A stretch of 64,000 bases of DNA from Gammaproteobacteria bacterium (GCA_021325575.1 JAJPGW010000010.1:124001-188000), one strand, 5' to 3'. Counted from the first letter of the stretch, positions 1 through 8,997 are shown. Notes: generated from the letters alone by a model not told the origin. A program made the numbers and translations.

Positions 1-345
1 CCAAGCATTAATAATTTGATTATAAAGGGCAGAATTTTTCGGAGAATTATTTAACAAATAATCCGGCGTGCAATTGGGATTATCCGAAATCGCAAAAGTA
101 TTTTTATCAATACATAAGCTATTATCATTGGCTGCGTACTGGATCATGTTTTCTGCCATGCCTGATCCACCCAAATGAAAATGCAAATCACCGCCTTTCG
201 GCATGTCTTGTAAAAATAATAATAAATGCTCGGGATCATTTTTTACTTTATCAAAATGGGCTGTGACAGAATTGACAGCAGGAGGTTGTAACGCAAACAA
301 AACACCAGAAAATAAAAAAAGAATAACGCCTGCTATTTTTTTCAT
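1..345 (-). CDS. Secreted adenosine deaminase-like protein, N-terminal part (runs off the window)
   Basis: The first 115 residues are visible; the 3' end lies beyond base 1. Residues 1-18 form a signal peptide (MKK, then a hydrophobic run ending VLFA). The stretch MPKGGDLHFHLGGS at residues 48-61 contains an HxH pair (H55, H57) like the first metal-binding motif of the adenosine/AMP deaminase superfamily. The PKG-x-LHxH setting resembles the extracellular ADGF branch more than cytosolic Add. The likely role is deamination of adenosine outside the cytoplasm, for purine salvage or to change host adenosine signalling; this is inferred from the motif only. The start is the ATG at 345. The gene precedes fadI on the same strand across a 17-base gap. 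Confidence 0.65.
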   Translation of the reverse strand, partial: MKKIAGVILFLFSGVLFALQPPAVNSVTAHFDKVKNDPEHLLLFLQDMPKGGDLHFHLGGSGMAENMIQYAANDNSLCIDKNTFAISDNPNCTPDYLLNNSPKNSALYNQIINAW

Positions 346-361
346 GAATTTTTTTTCCTCG

Positions 362-1636
362 TTAGCTTTCTAAAATTGCCGCCATTCCCATTCCACCGGC
401 TGTGCAAATGGAAATTAATCCGCGTGCATTTTTTTTCTCGCTTAATAATTTTGCAAGCCCTGCGACAATGCGTGCACCGGTTGCTGCAAACGGATGTCCA
501 ATGGCGACACTGCCGCCTTTGACATTTAATTTGGTGGGGTCAATTTTTCCTAAAGTGTGGTCTAATTTCAAGACTTTTCGACAATAATCTTCGGATTCCC
601 AGGCTTTCAAGGTGCACAATACTTGTCCCTCGAATGCTTCGTGGATTTCATAAAAATCGAAATCCTGCAGGGTTAAATTATTGCGCGCAAGTAACCTCGG
701 TACTGCAATCGTTGGGGCCATCAGTAAGCCATCACCATGCACAAAATCAATAGCCGCAACTTCTCCATCAACAAAACGGGCGAGCATGGGCCAGCCATGT
801 TTTTTTGCATCGGCTTCGCTTGCAAGTAAAACGGCAGCCGCGCCATCTGTCAGTGGCGTTGAATTTCCTGCTGTGAGTGTGCCTTTTCCCGTAAAATCAA
901 AAGCAGGTTTTAGTTTGCTTAATTTTTCGAGGGAGGTATCGGGCCGCACAATGCCATCTTTTTTTATTCCGTGAAATTCAAAAACTAAATCATCATAAAA
1001 ACCTTCTGAATAAGCTTTCGCAGTTTTCTGATGGCTTTGTAACGCAAGTTCATCTTGAGCTTCGCGCGAAATATTCCATTCTTTTACCATTTTTTCACAA
1101 TGTTCACCCATAGAAAGTCCGGTGCGTGGTTCTCGCACGGATGGCACTTGCAATTTAAAATCAGCAGGGCGCAAAGTAAAAAATAATTTTAATTTATCCA
1201 AAAAATTGTTAGCCACATGCATTTTCATTAATTTCCGCCCGAAAGAACGCGGAAAAGTGACAGGAATATCGCTATTTGAATCAACCCCGCCCGCAATTCC
1301 ATTTTCCATTTCACCGGCAGATATTTTTAAAGCAATTTCAATCATGGATTCCAAACTGGATCCGCACGCGCGTTGCACGCTGTAACCAGGCGTATAAGGA
1401 CTTAGTCCTGATCCCAAAACACACTCCCGCGCAAAATCCCAATCCAGTGAATTTCGAATGGTGCCGCCGATTGAGACGTCGCCGACGGTTTGATTGAGTA
1501 GATTAAATTTTTCTGCAAGGTTGTTTAAACAAGCGGTCATTAATTCTTGATTGGTGACATCGGCAAAAGTTGTCATGGATTTGACAAAAGGGGTTCGGAT
1601 ACCGCCAACAATAAAAACATCCTGGTTAATTTTCAT
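362..1636 (-). CDS. fadI: Acetyl-CoA C-acyltransferase (thiolase), FadI-like
   Basis: This 424-residue thiolase would carry out the last step of fatty acid beta-oxidation, cleaving 3-ketoacyl-CoA with CoA. The nucleophilic cysteine is C91 in QRACGSSLE. H332 (HEAFEGQ), H381 (GGSVAIGHPFAATGAR) and C411 (CTAGGMGMA) complete the thiolase active site. The length is close to E. coli FadI (436 aa) and longer than FadA-type enzymes (about 390). No fadJ-like multifunctional partner is next to it, so it is either unlinked or pairs with a distant fadB/fadJ. The downstream gene follows on the same strand after 17 bases. The family is certain; FadI rather than another long-chain thiolase is likely. Confidence 0.9.
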   Translation of the reverse strand: MKINQDVFIVGGIRTPFVKSMTTFADVTNQELMTACLNNLAEKFNLLNQTVGDVSIGGTIRNSLDWDFARECVLGSGLSPYTPGYSVQRACGSSLESMIEIALKISAGEMENGIAGGVDSNSDIPVTFPRSFGRKLMKMHVANNFLDKLKLFFTLRPADFKLQVPSVREPRTGLSMGEHCEKMVKEWNISREAQDELALQSHQKTAKAYSEGFYDDLVFEFHGIKKDGIVRPDTSLEKLSKLKPAFDFTGKGTLTAGNSTPLTDGAAAVLLASEADAKKHGWPMLARFVDGEVAAIDFVHGDGLLMAPTIAVPRLLARNNLTLQDFDFYEIHEAFEGQVLCTLKAWESEDYCRKVLKLDHTLGKIDPTKLNVKGGSVAIGHPFAATGARIVAGLAKLLSEKKNARGLISICTAGGMGMAAILES

Positions 1637-1689
1637 AGGAAGGCTCCAATAGAGAGAATTTACTATATCATGCGAGCCTTTTTGAGTCT

Positions 1690-2523
1690 TTATCTCCTGG
1701 GTCGAAACATATCTTGATTCGCTTCGGGCTGGATAGCGGTTGCACGTCTTCGCTGAATTTGCGCTTCATGTCCTGGGATTGCTAAGAGCAATCCTTCCAT
1801 GGGTCCTGCTTTATCTTTGTTTCGCAATTGATTGTAAAGTGATTGTTGGGTTTTCCCGTGCGTCGTGCAAATTTCTTGAAATCTTGCTTGAGCTTTTGCC
1901 CCATCGCGCGGATTTGCTGCCATGTTAGCTTTTAATTCGAGTAATTCGCTCTGCATCATTTCTGCGTCTTTTTTGCTTTTATGGTGTATCGAACTATCCA
2001 TAGAAAAAACGCGTCGAAAACGAGATTGATCTTTTTGCTGAGTAAGAGGTTCAAGTTGTTTAAGCATGTCATTAATGCCAACGGAAGCAGTATATGCACC
2101 TTGAATGTCCCTTTTTTCAGATATGTTAAAATTTCTTTTAAATAATACGACGATTTCACCAAATGCCGGTAAAAAATGAGCGAAAGCTTCTTGTGGGGAT
2201 TTTGCGACACTAACATTTTTTATTAAGTTTTGTCGTGTGGCACTATCAATATTGATTTCTTGCGTTGACTTTTCAGCAATATAAGTACGCATAAGTCTAT
2301 CAATATCACTTTGGATCAGTTCATTTTCTTTTTCTTTTTTGTGACAGTTATAAATATCTTGTAAAAAATGCCAACTTTCTTCAGAAAATCTGTCTTTACA
2401 TATTTTAGAAATGGTATTTCGAGCATTTTCTGCGAGCGGATCGGTAAGATAGCTTGTGGTAACGCCATCGATTTTGGCGTTATCAAAGTGATCTTGATTA
2501 AACCCATCTGTTGGTTGGACCAT
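1690..2523 (-). CDS. Protein with an RGS-like (regulator of G-protein signalling) domain; candidate host-directed effector
   Basis: This is a 277-residue cytosolic-type protein without signal peptide or membrane segment. Residues 47-131 resemble the eukaryotic RGS core. SEESWHFLQDIYNCHKK (47-63) fits the SEEN-x-x-FW-x-x-x-x-x-YKK helix. YIAEKSTQEINIDSATRQ (81-98) fits the family's FI-x-x-x-x-xKEVNLDS-x-TRE stretch, and N91 falls where RGS4 has the G-alpha-contacting Asn128. SPQEAFAHF (109-117) fits the helix that follows in RGS proteins. The DSxxR contact motif of RGS4 is not preserved in FGEIVVLFKR (121-130), so GAP activity cannot be assumed. The rest is helical and ends in a basic tail rich in R. 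Free-living bacteria normally lack RGS domains; acquisition from a eukaryote and secretion into a host are inferred. Confidence 0.6.
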   Translation of the reverse strand: MVQPTDGFNQDHFDNAKIDGVTTSYLTDPLAENARNTISKICKDRFSEESWHFLQDIYNCHKKEKENELIQSDIDRLMRTYIAEKSTQEINIDSATRQNLIKNVSVAKSPQEAFAHFLPAFGEIVVLFKRNFNISEKRDIQGAYTASVGINDMLKQLEPLTQQKDQSRFRRVFSMDSSIHHKSKKDAEMMQSELLELKANMAANPRDGAKAQARFQEICTTHGKTQQSLYNQLRNKDKAGPMEGLLLAIPGHEAQIQRRRATAIQPEANQDMFRPRR

Positions 2524-2690
2524 ACGTTTTCTCGTTTTTTGTCGCCATATTTATATAATTATAATTCAAAGTGAGAATTTAAAAATTAAACTTATAATTC
2601 AATAAGTTGCGATTGGTTCGACTAAGCCCTTGCCTCCCAACCCAAAATAGATTGAAATAAGCACCTTCGTTCGTCCACATTGAGGTATCA

Positions 2691-3893
2691 ATGAAAAAAA
2701 TAGTCGAAACCGATATTGTGATCATCGGTGGTGGCATTGCAGGATTGTGGTTATTAAATCGATTACGGCAAATCGGTTATTCTGTCATTCTTTTAGAATC
2801 AAAAGCATTGGGCGCGGGACAAACCAATAAATCGCAAGGAATTATTCATGGTGGCGTGAAATATGCGCTGCAGGGCATGATGACGGTTGCAGCAGAGGCA
2901 ATTGCTGAAATGCCAAAAATCTGGAACGAATGTTTGCACGGCAAAGGCGTGATTGATCTTTCTGAAGTGCCGATCTTATCGGAACATCAATATTTGTGGT
3001 CCACCGGTTCTCTTGCATCGAAAATCGCCACTTTTTTTGCAAGCATGTCATTGAAAGGCAATGTGCAGGAACTAAAACGCGATGATTTTCCGCTGATTTT
3101 TCAAAATCCGCAATTTAAAGGCCAAGTGTATTCGCTCGATGAAATTGTGATTGACGTACTCGCGCTGGTGCGTGAATTAGTAAAACCCAATCAAGATGTC
3201 ATTTTTAAAATTGATCCACTGCAAGATGAGCAACTTATTTTTAATGCGCAAGGTCAATTAACTTCACTGGAAATTCAGGCAGAGCCAATTGAACCGATTC
3301 ATGTCAAAGCGGAAAAATATATTTTTACAGCGGGCGCTGGCAACGAATCTCTTTTAGCCTCCTTAAAAAACAAAGGCATCGCCATGCAACGCAGGCCCTT
3401 GCACATGGTGGTTGCAAAAACCGGATTTTCCCAAACATTGTACGCACATTGTTTAGGTTTAAGTTCAACACCGCGAATTACCATCACAACGCATAAAACC
3501 GAAGAAGGCGAATTTGTGTGGTACATCGGCGGCCAAATTGCCGAAGAAGGCATCAAGCGCGATTCCCAAGAACAAATTGAGGCAACCAAAAAAGAATTAA
3601 TGGAATTATTCCCTTGGCTCGATTTTTCCAAAACAGAATTTGCGACCTTTTTTGTCGATCGCGCCGAACCCTTGCAACCGGATGGCACACGTCCTGAATC
3701 TTGTTATGCAAAAGAAGTGGAAAATGTCATCGCCGCATGGCCTACCAAGTTAGCGCTTGCACCCAAATTAGCAGATGAAATTATTGCAATCTTAAATCGC
3801 GACAACGTAAAAAAAGAACTTGCCGACCTGCGTTTGCTTCGCGCCTGGCCGATCCCAGCGCTTGCAAAACCCGTGTGGGATGAGTTGTTATGA
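2691..3893 (+). CDS. FAD-dependent oxidoreductase of the DAO / glycerol-3-phosphate dehydrogenase-like family
   Basis: This 400-residue flavoprotein begins with a beta-alpha-beta dinucleotide fold: DIVIIGGGIAGLWL, with GxGxxG at G13, G15 and G18, followed by LLES, the acidic end of the second strand. The stretch SQGIIHGGVKYAL (about residues 48-60) resembles the FAD/active-site region of DAO-family dehydrogenases. The natural substrate is not evident. The gene overlaps the next one (aldo/keto reductase) by 4 bases (ATGA), so the two are translationally coupled and probably act in one pathway. A modest GAGG ribosome site precedes the ATG. It could be annotated as GlpD-like, but it lacks the length of GlpD (about 500 aa). 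Confidence 0.75.
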   Translation: MKKIVETDIVIIGGGIAGLWLLNRLRQIGYSVILLESKALGAGQTNKSQGIIHGGVKYALQGMMTVAAEAIAEMPKIWNECLHGKGVIDLSEVPILSEHQYLWSTGSLASKIATFFASMSLKGNVQELKRDDFPLIFQNPQFKGQVYSLDEIVIDVLALVRELVKPNQDVIFKIDPLQDEQLIFNAQGQLTSLEIQAEPIEPIHVKAEKYIFTAGAGNESLLASLKNKGIAMQRRPLHMVVAKTGFSQTLYAHCLGLSSTPRITITTHKTEEGEFVWYIGGQIAEEGIKRDSQEQIEATKKELMELFPWLDFSKTEFATFFVDRAEPLQPDGTRPESCYAKEVENVIAAWPTKLALAPKLADEIIAILNRDNVKKELADLRLLRAWPIPALAKPVWDELL

Positions 3894-4660
3894 AATTGCA
3901 GTTGTTAGGCTCGACGGGCATTGAGGTCAGTCGCATCGGATTAGGCACTGTAAAAATCGGCAGAAATCAAAATGTGCATTATCCCGAAAATTTTTCTTTG
4001 CCATCGGATCAAGAAGTGATGGCATTGCTAGATTTTGCCAAACAGTCCGGAATTAATTTACTGGATACGGCGCCTGCTTATGGTCAGAGCGAAGAGCGTC
4101 TCGGGAAATTATTAAAAAACCAACGTGACGAATGGATCATTTCCACCAAAGCCGGCGAAGAATTTGTCGATGGCAAATCACATTTTGATTTTTCACCCAA
4201 CGCCATCCAAAAAAGTATCGAGCGCAGTTTAAAACGCTTAAATACCGACATGATTGATATTTTATTGATTCACTCCAATGGCGAAGATAAAAAAATCATC
4301 GAAGAAAATCAGGTTTTTTCCACATTAGAAAAATTAAAACAATCCGGCAAGATCCGAGCCTTCGGCATGTCAACCAAAACACTCGAGGGTGGTTTACTTG
4401 CTGTGGATCGCTCCGATGTCGTGATGGTCACCTATAATCCTATTCACACCGAAGAAAAATCTGTCATCGAACACGCCTATGCAAAAAAGAAAGGGATTTT
4501 CATCAAAAAAGCCCTAGCCAGCGGCCATTTATCAAAAATTAGCGGCGATAATCCCGTACAAACCGCCATGCAATTTATTTTCAAAGAACCCGGCGTGACA
4601 AGCGTAATTTTAGGAACTTTAAATCCAGATCATCTACGAGAAGTTATTTCGCTATTATAA
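3890..4660 (+). CDS. Aldo/keto reductase
   Basis: This is a 256-residue NAD(P)H-dependent reductase with the (beta/alpha)8 AKR signature. The catalytic tetrad is visible: D59 (NLLDTAPAYG), Y64, K87 (IISTKAG) and H128 (ILLIHSNG). It is shorter than typical AKRs (about 300-330), with reduced loops at the C-terminus. The start codon lies inside the stop of the FAD oxidoreductase gene. The pairing suggests a coupled oxidation/reduction of one hydroxy/keto compound, but the substrate cannot be told. A large perfect inverted repeat follows the gene. Confidence 0.85.
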   Translation: MKLQLLGSTGIEVSRIGLGTVKIGRNQNVHYPENFSLPSDQEVMALLDFAKQSGINLLDTAPAYGQSEERLGKLLKNQRDEWIISTKAGEEFVDGKSHFDFSPNAIQKSIERSLKRLNTDMIDILLIHSNGEDKKIIEENQVFSTLEKLKQSGKIRAFGMSTKTLEGGLLAVDRSDVVMVTYNPIHTEEKSVIEHAYAKKKGIFIKKALASGHLSKISGDNPVQTAMQFIFKEPGVTSVILGTLNPDHLREVISLL

Positions 4661-4696
4661 AAATATAAAAAAAATGCTTTTTATCCCCCTTTTTCC

Positions 4697-4831
4697 ATGC
4701 AGTTTTCTTCTGCTGGGGTTTGGGTTTGTTTCAGGAGCGATTGCATTTCACGGACGAAATGCTTTAGTACAGGGAAGTACGCTCCCTGAGCGAGTGAAAC
4801 AAACCCAAACCCCAGCAGAAGAAAACTGCAT
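4697..4831. repeat. Perfect 36-bp inverted repeat around a 63-bp loop
   Basis: The left arm (4697-4732, starting ATGCAGTTTTCTTCTGC) and the right arm (4796-4831, ending GCAGAAGAAAACTGCAT) are perfectly complementary over 36 bp. The 63-bp loop contains a smaller GTAC...GTAC hairpin (GTACAGGGAAGTAC). No transposase or clear target duplication is seen. It lies between the aldo/keto reductase gene and cca, where a transcript would fold into a very stable hairpin. It may be a MITE-like remnant, a structured terminator or a small RNA. No second copy occurs in this window. Confidence 0.9.
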
Positions 4832-4845
4832 CCCCCCAACCGCTA

Positions 4846-4854
4846 TGTTATACT
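4846..4854 (+). promoter_or_regulatory. Extended -10 promoter for cca
   Basis: TG-T-TATACT (4846-4854) is an extended -10 element 27 bases upstream of the cca start. It comes just after the inverted repeat, and no good -35 box is visible. It would give cca its own transcript. Confidence 0.4.
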
Positions 4855-4881
4855 TTTTCACTATAAGCGTAGGAAAGAAAC

Positions 4882-5967
4882 ATGAAAATCTACTTAGTCG
4901 GCGGTGCCGTACGCGATAAGATCCTAAATATTCCTCACAAGGAAAAAGATTGGGTCGTCGTCGGTAGCACTCCACAAGAAATGGAAAAAAAAGGTTTTCG
5001 CCCTGTCGGAAAAGATTTTCCCGTTTTTTTACATCCAGAGACACAAGAAGAATACGCGTTAGCCCGCACTGAAAGAAAAACCGGCAAAGGCTACAAAGGT
5101 TTTAATTTTAATACATCAGTCGATGTCACACTCGAAGACGATTTGAAACGCCGTGATTTAACCGTTAACGCAATCGCCGAAGACGAACACGGAAAACTGA
5201 TTGATCCCTATCATGGTCTTGACGATCTTCAGAAAAAAATCCTGCGACATGTTTCACCTGCCTTTGTCGAAGATCCTGTGCGTGTATTGCGTGTCGCACG
5301 TTTTGCAGCGCGTTACCATTTTCTTGGATTTCATGTTGCTCCTGAAACGATTGACCTAATGAAAAAAATGGTCGAAGCAGGCGAAATCAATGCCTTAGTC
5401 GCAGAACGTGTCTGGAAAGAATTAGAACGCGCGCTCACTGAAAAAAATCCAGAAGCATTTTTTTTGGTACTTGCTGAGAGCGATGCACTTCCTATTTTAT
5501 TTCCTGAAATAAATATAAAACAAAACGGTTTGCAGTCGCTGAAAAATGCAACCGCCAAAACATCCGATAGCGAAATCCGATTCGCCATACTGACGCATGA
5601 TTTAACCCAAGATCAACTCAAAAAATTATCCGAGCGTTATCGAATTCCTAGTGATTATCGTGATCTCGCTTTATTAGTGTCACGATTCCTTCCTGATTAT
5701 GAACGTGACAAAACGTTATCCGCAAAAGAAACGTTAACTTTATTACTGGGTGTTGACGCTTTTCGCCGTGAAGAACGGTTTAAAAAATTTTTACTGGCGT
5801 GCGCCATTGTGACCCACCAAGATTCCGATTGGCTAATGAAAGCTTACGCCGCTGCCAAAACGGTCAATATCCAAGAATTAATCCAAGCCGGCTTTACCCA
5901 AAAAGCATTAGCCGACAAAATTAACGAACAACGTGAATTAGCGATCCAAAACGCGAAACAATCTTGA
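4882..5967 (+). CDS. cca: CCA-adding tRNA nucleotidyltransferase with a shortened, degenerate HD region
   Basis: This 361-residue enzyme adds or repairs the tRNA 3'-CCA end. The nucleotidyltransferase core is clear: YLVGGAVRD (4-12), the metal-binding E21-x-D23 in KEKDWVVVG, FPVFLHP, EEYALARTERKTGKGYKGF, RRDLTVNA and EDPVRVLRVARFAARY. It is about 50 residues shorter than E. coli Cca. The HDLGKG and HHGHGPAG metal motifs of the E. coli HD phosphohydrolase domain are missing: only THDLTQDQLKKL remains, joined directly to YRIPSDYRDL. CCA addition should be intact and the HD activities are probably lost. The encoded tRNA-Glu in this window lacks CCA and so needs this enzyme. Confidence 0.9.
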   Translation: MKIYLVGGAVRDKILNIPHKEKDWVVVGSTPQEMEKKGFRPVGKDFPVFLHPETQEEYALARTERKTGKGYKGFNFNTSVDVTLEDDLKRRDLTVNAIAEDEHGKLIDPYHGLDDLQKKILRHVSPAFVEDPVRVLRVARFAARYHFLGFHVAPETIDLMKKMVEAGEINALVAERVWKELERALTEKNPEAFFLVLAESDALPILFPEINIKQNGLQSLKNATAKTSDSEIRFAILTHDLTQDQLKKLSERYRIPSDYRDLALLVSRFLPDYERDKTLSAKETLTLLLGVDAFRREERFKKFLLACAIVTHQDSDWLMKAYAAAKTVNIQELIQAGFTQKALADKINEQRELAIQNAKQS

Positions 5968-5992
5968 CTTATTTTTCCGCCTAATTTACTGT
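5964..5992 (+). promoter_or_regulatory. Sigma-70-type promoter for the Com1-like gene
   Basis: TTGACT (5964-5969), a 17-bp spacer, and TACTGT (5987-5992). It overlaps the cca stop codon and lies 33 bases before the GTG start of the next gene. Confidence 0.5.
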
Positions 5993-6024
5993 TTTGCCAT
6001 TAAAATCCATATTAGGAGTCTCAC

Positions 6025-6810
6025 GTGAAGCTGAAACATCTTTTAACTCCCCTGGCGATTGCCGCGAGCTTATCTACCAGCGCATTTGCAGCTGACACCG
6101 CAAAGCCCATGAACGCTGCGGAACAAAAACAAATAGAAGATGTGGTTCATAATTATTTAGTCAAAAACCCTGAAGTTTTAGTCGAAGCGTTGCAAGCCCT
6201 GCAACAAAAACAAATCGATGAAGCCCGCAAAACCATCCAAAAAACCCAAGAAACCGCGCCGAAATTTGCCAATGAACTTTTCCATCAAGCCAATGATCCT
6301 TCGACAGGCAATGCCAAAGGCAAAGTGACCATCGTCAACTTTTTTGATTACCAATGCCCACATTGCTTGCACATGACACCGATTTTGGATGCGGTCATGA
6401 AAGCAGATCCCGAAGTCCGCCTGGTCTTCAAAGAATTCCCCATTCGCGGCGCGAATTCTGAATTTGCTGCAAAAGCCGCTCTTGCCGCTAAATTACAAGG
6501 CAAATACTTAGAATTCCACAAAGCTTTAATGCAAGATGTCACCCAACAACAACTTCTGACCGAAGATTCTGTCATGAAGGTTGCACAAGCCGTCGGCCTC
6601 AATGTCGACAAATTAAAAACCGACATGAAGAGCGATGCGATCGCCCAACAAATCAAAGACAACCTAAAATTGGGACAAAACTTGCAATTATTGGGCACCC
6701 CAGCTTATTTCATTGCGAAAACCAATGTAACGACCGCAGGCCCCATCACTTTCGTTCCCGGCCAGATGGAACAACCCCAATTGGAGGCAACCATTAAAAA
6801 AATGGAGTAA
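6025..6810 (+). CDS. Com1/DsbA-like thiol:disulfide oxidoreductase, exported
   Basis: This 261-residue envelope protein has a signal peptide (residues 1-22, cut near AFA-AD) and an N-terminal helical segment (30-85) as in Coxiella Com1 and Legionella DsbA2-type proteins, followed by a DsbA-fold thioredoxin domain. The active site is C111-P-H-C114 (FFDYQCPHCLHM) and the cis-proline loop is LLGTPAYFI. It is expected to form or isomerise disulfides in periplasmic or outer-membrane proteins. The start is GTG at 6025, chosen because AGGAG (6014-6018) lies 6 bases upstream. It has its own promoter overlapping the cca stop. Com1 homology is judged from architecture and not from an alignment search. 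Confidence 0.85.
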   Translation: MKLKHLLTPLAIAASLSTSAFAADTAKPMNAAEQKQIEDVVHNYLVKNPEVLVEALQALQQKQIDEARKTIQKTQETAPKFANELFHQANDPSTGNAKGKVTIVNFFDYQCPHCLHMTPILDAVMKADPEVRLVFKEFPIRGANSEFAAKAALAAKLQGKYLEFHKALMQDVTQQQLLTEDSVMKVAQAVGLNVDKLKTDMKSDAIAQQIKDNLKLGQNLQLLGTPAYFIAKTNVTTAGPITFVPGQMEQPQLEATIKKME

Positions 6811-6819
6811 AACAATCTT

Positions 6820-6849
6820 TTAACTTGAATGTGCTGAACTATTTATAAT
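6820..6849 (+). promoter_or_regulatory. Promoter of the initiator tRNA / rimP-nusA-infB operon
   Basis: TTAACT (6820-6825), an 18-bp spacer and a consensus TATAAT (6844-6849), 17 bases before the mature tRNA 5' end. Confidence 0.6.
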
Positions 6850-6865
6850 AGAATAGCGCCGTGAT

Positions 6866-6942
<77 letters not shown>

Positions 6943-6960
6943 AGAAATGAAAAAATAAGA

Positions 6961-6988
6961 AAACCCCTGATGGGGTTTTTTGTTTTTT
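6961..6988 (+). terminator. Rho-independent terminator/attenuator after tRNA-fMet
   Basis: The hairpin AAACCCC-TGAT-GGGGTTT is followed by T-rich sequence. It lies between the tRNA and rimP, so it probably lowers read-through into the long operon, as the metY-rimP terminators do in E. coli. Confidence 0.75.
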
Positions 6989-7003
6989 AAAGTGGGTTGA
7001 AGT

Positions 7004-7459
7004 ATGAGAGGTATAGACATAAGCTTGCGAGACCGTTTGGCTGCGATTGTGACAGCCTTAGGGTATGAGTTTGTCGGAAGCGAACTCGCAGGTCAGGGCC
7101 GCGGATCGGTATTACGAGTATATATCGATAAAGATCAAGGAGTTACAGTCGATGACTGCTCCAAGGTTAGCCGCCAAATCAGCGCCATGCTGGATGTCGA
7201 AGACCCGATTCAGGGTCAATACTCTCTGGAAGTTTCATCCCCCGGATTAGATAGGCCATTATTTGAGATCAGCCACTTTCAAAAATACATAGGCCAAAAA
7301 GTAAAAATCCGACTGCTAGCGCCAATCGATACACGGCGGAACCTAGTCGGTATATTGACCCGAGTCGAGGGGATGAATATTCATCTTATAGTCGATGCGG
7401 TAGAAGTGGTTGTACCATTTTCTGAAATTGATAAAGCAAAATTAATTGCAGAGTTTTAA
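7004..7459 (+). CDS. rimP: Ribosome maturation factor RimP
   Basis: This 151-residue protein assists assembly of the 30S subunit. [33 protein letters not shown] and [15 protein letters not shown] are the hallmarks of the RimP N-terminal domain, and the C-terminal SH3-like part runs from about residue 85. It is the first protein gene of the rimP-nusA-infB-rbfA-truB cluster, 5 bases upstream of the GTG that precedes nusA. Confidence 0.95.
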   Translation: MRGIDISLRDRLAAIVTALGYEFVGSELAGQGRGSVLRVYIDKDQGVTVDDCSKVSRQISAMLDVEDPIQGQYSLEVSSPGLDRPLFEISHFQKYIGQKVKIRLLAPIDTRRNLVGILTRVEGMNIHLIVDAVEVVVPFSEIDKAKLIAEF

Positions 7460-7476
7460 ATGAGGTGACTGACGCT

Positions 7477-8982
7477 ATGAACAAAGAAATTTTATTAGTT
7501 GTTGAAGCGGTGTCCAACGAAAAAGGTGTGGATAAAGATGTTATTTTTCAAGCAATTGAAGCTGCTTTGGAAATGGCAACCAAAAAACGCGCAGGCGCCG
7601 AAATTGACGTCAAGGTAACCATTGATCAAAAAACCGGTGACTATAAAACTGTTCGCCGCTGGTTGGTGATCGACGACGCACAAGAAGATGAAGAAGGTGA
7701 CGGCGGCACAGCCAAATTAACCTTAACCGAAGCGAAAAAAAGAAATCCGCACATAAACGTCGGCGACTATGTCCAAGAAGACATGGAATCCGTTGAATTT
7801 GGCCGCATCGCGGCACAAAAAGCGAAACAAGTGATCGTTCAAAAAGTATTGGAAGCTGAACGCGCCCAAGTCGTCAATGCTTACAAAGAACGTTTAGGCC
7901 AATTAGTCACGGGTGTTGTCAAAAAAGCAACCCGCGAGTTTGTCATTTTAGATTTAGGCAATAACGCCGAAGCCATTTTAACCCGCACCGAAATGATTCC
8001 GCATGAAGCCATGCGCATCAACGATCGCGTCCGTGCTTATTTATATGAATTGCGTTCCGATGTAAAAGGCCCGCAAATGGCAGTCAGCCGCACACGCCCA
8101 CAAATGTTAGTGGAATTATTCAAAATTGAAGTGCCTGAAATTGGCGAAGAATTAATTGAAATCAAAGGCGCTGCTCGCGATCCCGGTTCCCGCGCCAAAA
8201 TCGCTGTAAAAACCAATGACAAACGTATCGACCCTATCGGCGCTTGCGTCGGTATGCGCGGTTCACGTGTACAAGCTGTTTCCGGTGAATTAGGTGGTGA
8301 ACGAGTTGATATCGTTCTTTGGGATGATAACCCAGCGCAACTCGTGATTAATGCGATGGCGCCTGCTGAAGTGGCATCCATTGTAGTGGATGAAGACACT
8401 CATACTATGGATATCGCAGTGAAAGAAGAACAATTATCCCAAGCCATCGGACGTAACGGCCAAAATGTTCGTTTAGCGAGTGAACTGACCGGTTGGAAAT
8501 TAAACGTCATGTCAGAATCCCAAGCAAAAGAAAAAACCGCCGCCGAAGAAGAATCCGTGCTCACTCTTTTCCAAGAAAAATTAGGCATCGATGAAGACAT
8601 GGCCGCTGTATTAGTGGGCGAAGGCTTCACCACGCTCGAAGAAATCGCTTATGTCCCCTTACAGGAATTATTAGAAATTGATGGCTTCGACGAAGAATTA
8701 GTGAATGCATTGCGTGAACGCGCAAAAGGCGAATTGCTCACAAAAGCCATTGCCGAAGAACAATCCTTAAAAGCAGAACCCGCTCAGGATTTATTGGAAA
8801 TGGAAGGCATGGATCGACATGTCGCGTATGTGTTAGCAAACCATGGAATTATTACGCGCGAAGATCTGGCAGAACAATCCGTTGATGACTTATTAGAAAT
8901 CGGCGAACTGGATGAAGATACAGCCGCAAAACTGATTATGACAGCTCGTAAACCGTGGTTTGATTCAGACCACGCAGAATAG
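7477..8982 (+). CDS. nusA: Transcription elongation/termination factor NusA
   Basis: This 501-residue factor binds RNA polymerase and nascent RNA. It has the N-terminal polymerase-binding domain ([17 protein letters not shown]), an S1 domain ([26 protein letters not shown]), two KH domains ([31 protein letters not shown]) and two C-terminal acidic helix-hairpin-helix repeats ([29 protein letters not shown]), the full gammaproteobacterial arrangement. An in-frame GTG exists at 7465, but the ATG at 7477 matches the conserved MNKEIL start, with GAGGTG upstream. It is the second gene of the operon. Confidence 0.97.
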   Translation: MNKEILLVVEAVSNEKGVDKDVIFQAIEAALEMATKKRAGAEIDVKVTIDQKTGDYKTVRRWLVIDDAQEDEEGDGGTAKLTLTEAKKRNPHINVGDYVQEDMESVEFGRIAAQKAKQVIVQKVLEAERAQVVNAYKERLGQLVTGVVKKATREFVILDLGNNAEAILTRTEMIPHEAMRINDRVRAYLYELRSDVKGPQMAVSRTRPQMLVELFKIEVPEIGEELIEIKGAARDPGSRAKIAVKTNDKRIDPIGACVGMRGSRVQAVSGELGGERVDIVLWDDNPAQLVINAMAPAEVASIVVDEDTHTMDIAVKEEQLSQAIGRNGQNVRLASELTGWKLNVMSESQAKEKTAAEEESVLTLFQEKLGIDEDMAAVLVGEGFTTLEEIAYVPLQELLEIDGFDEELVNALRERAKGELLTKAIAEEQSLKAEPAQDLLEMEGMDRHVAYVLANHGIITREDLAEQSVDDLLEIGELDEDTAAKLIMTARKPWFDSDHAE

Positions 8983-8997
8983 GATTCAGGAGGCTTG

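Noticed and set aside
4674-5044. Short ORFs on both strands across the 36-bp inverted repeat
   Set aside because: They are created by the repeat itself, have no ribosome site or family features, and one runs into cca.
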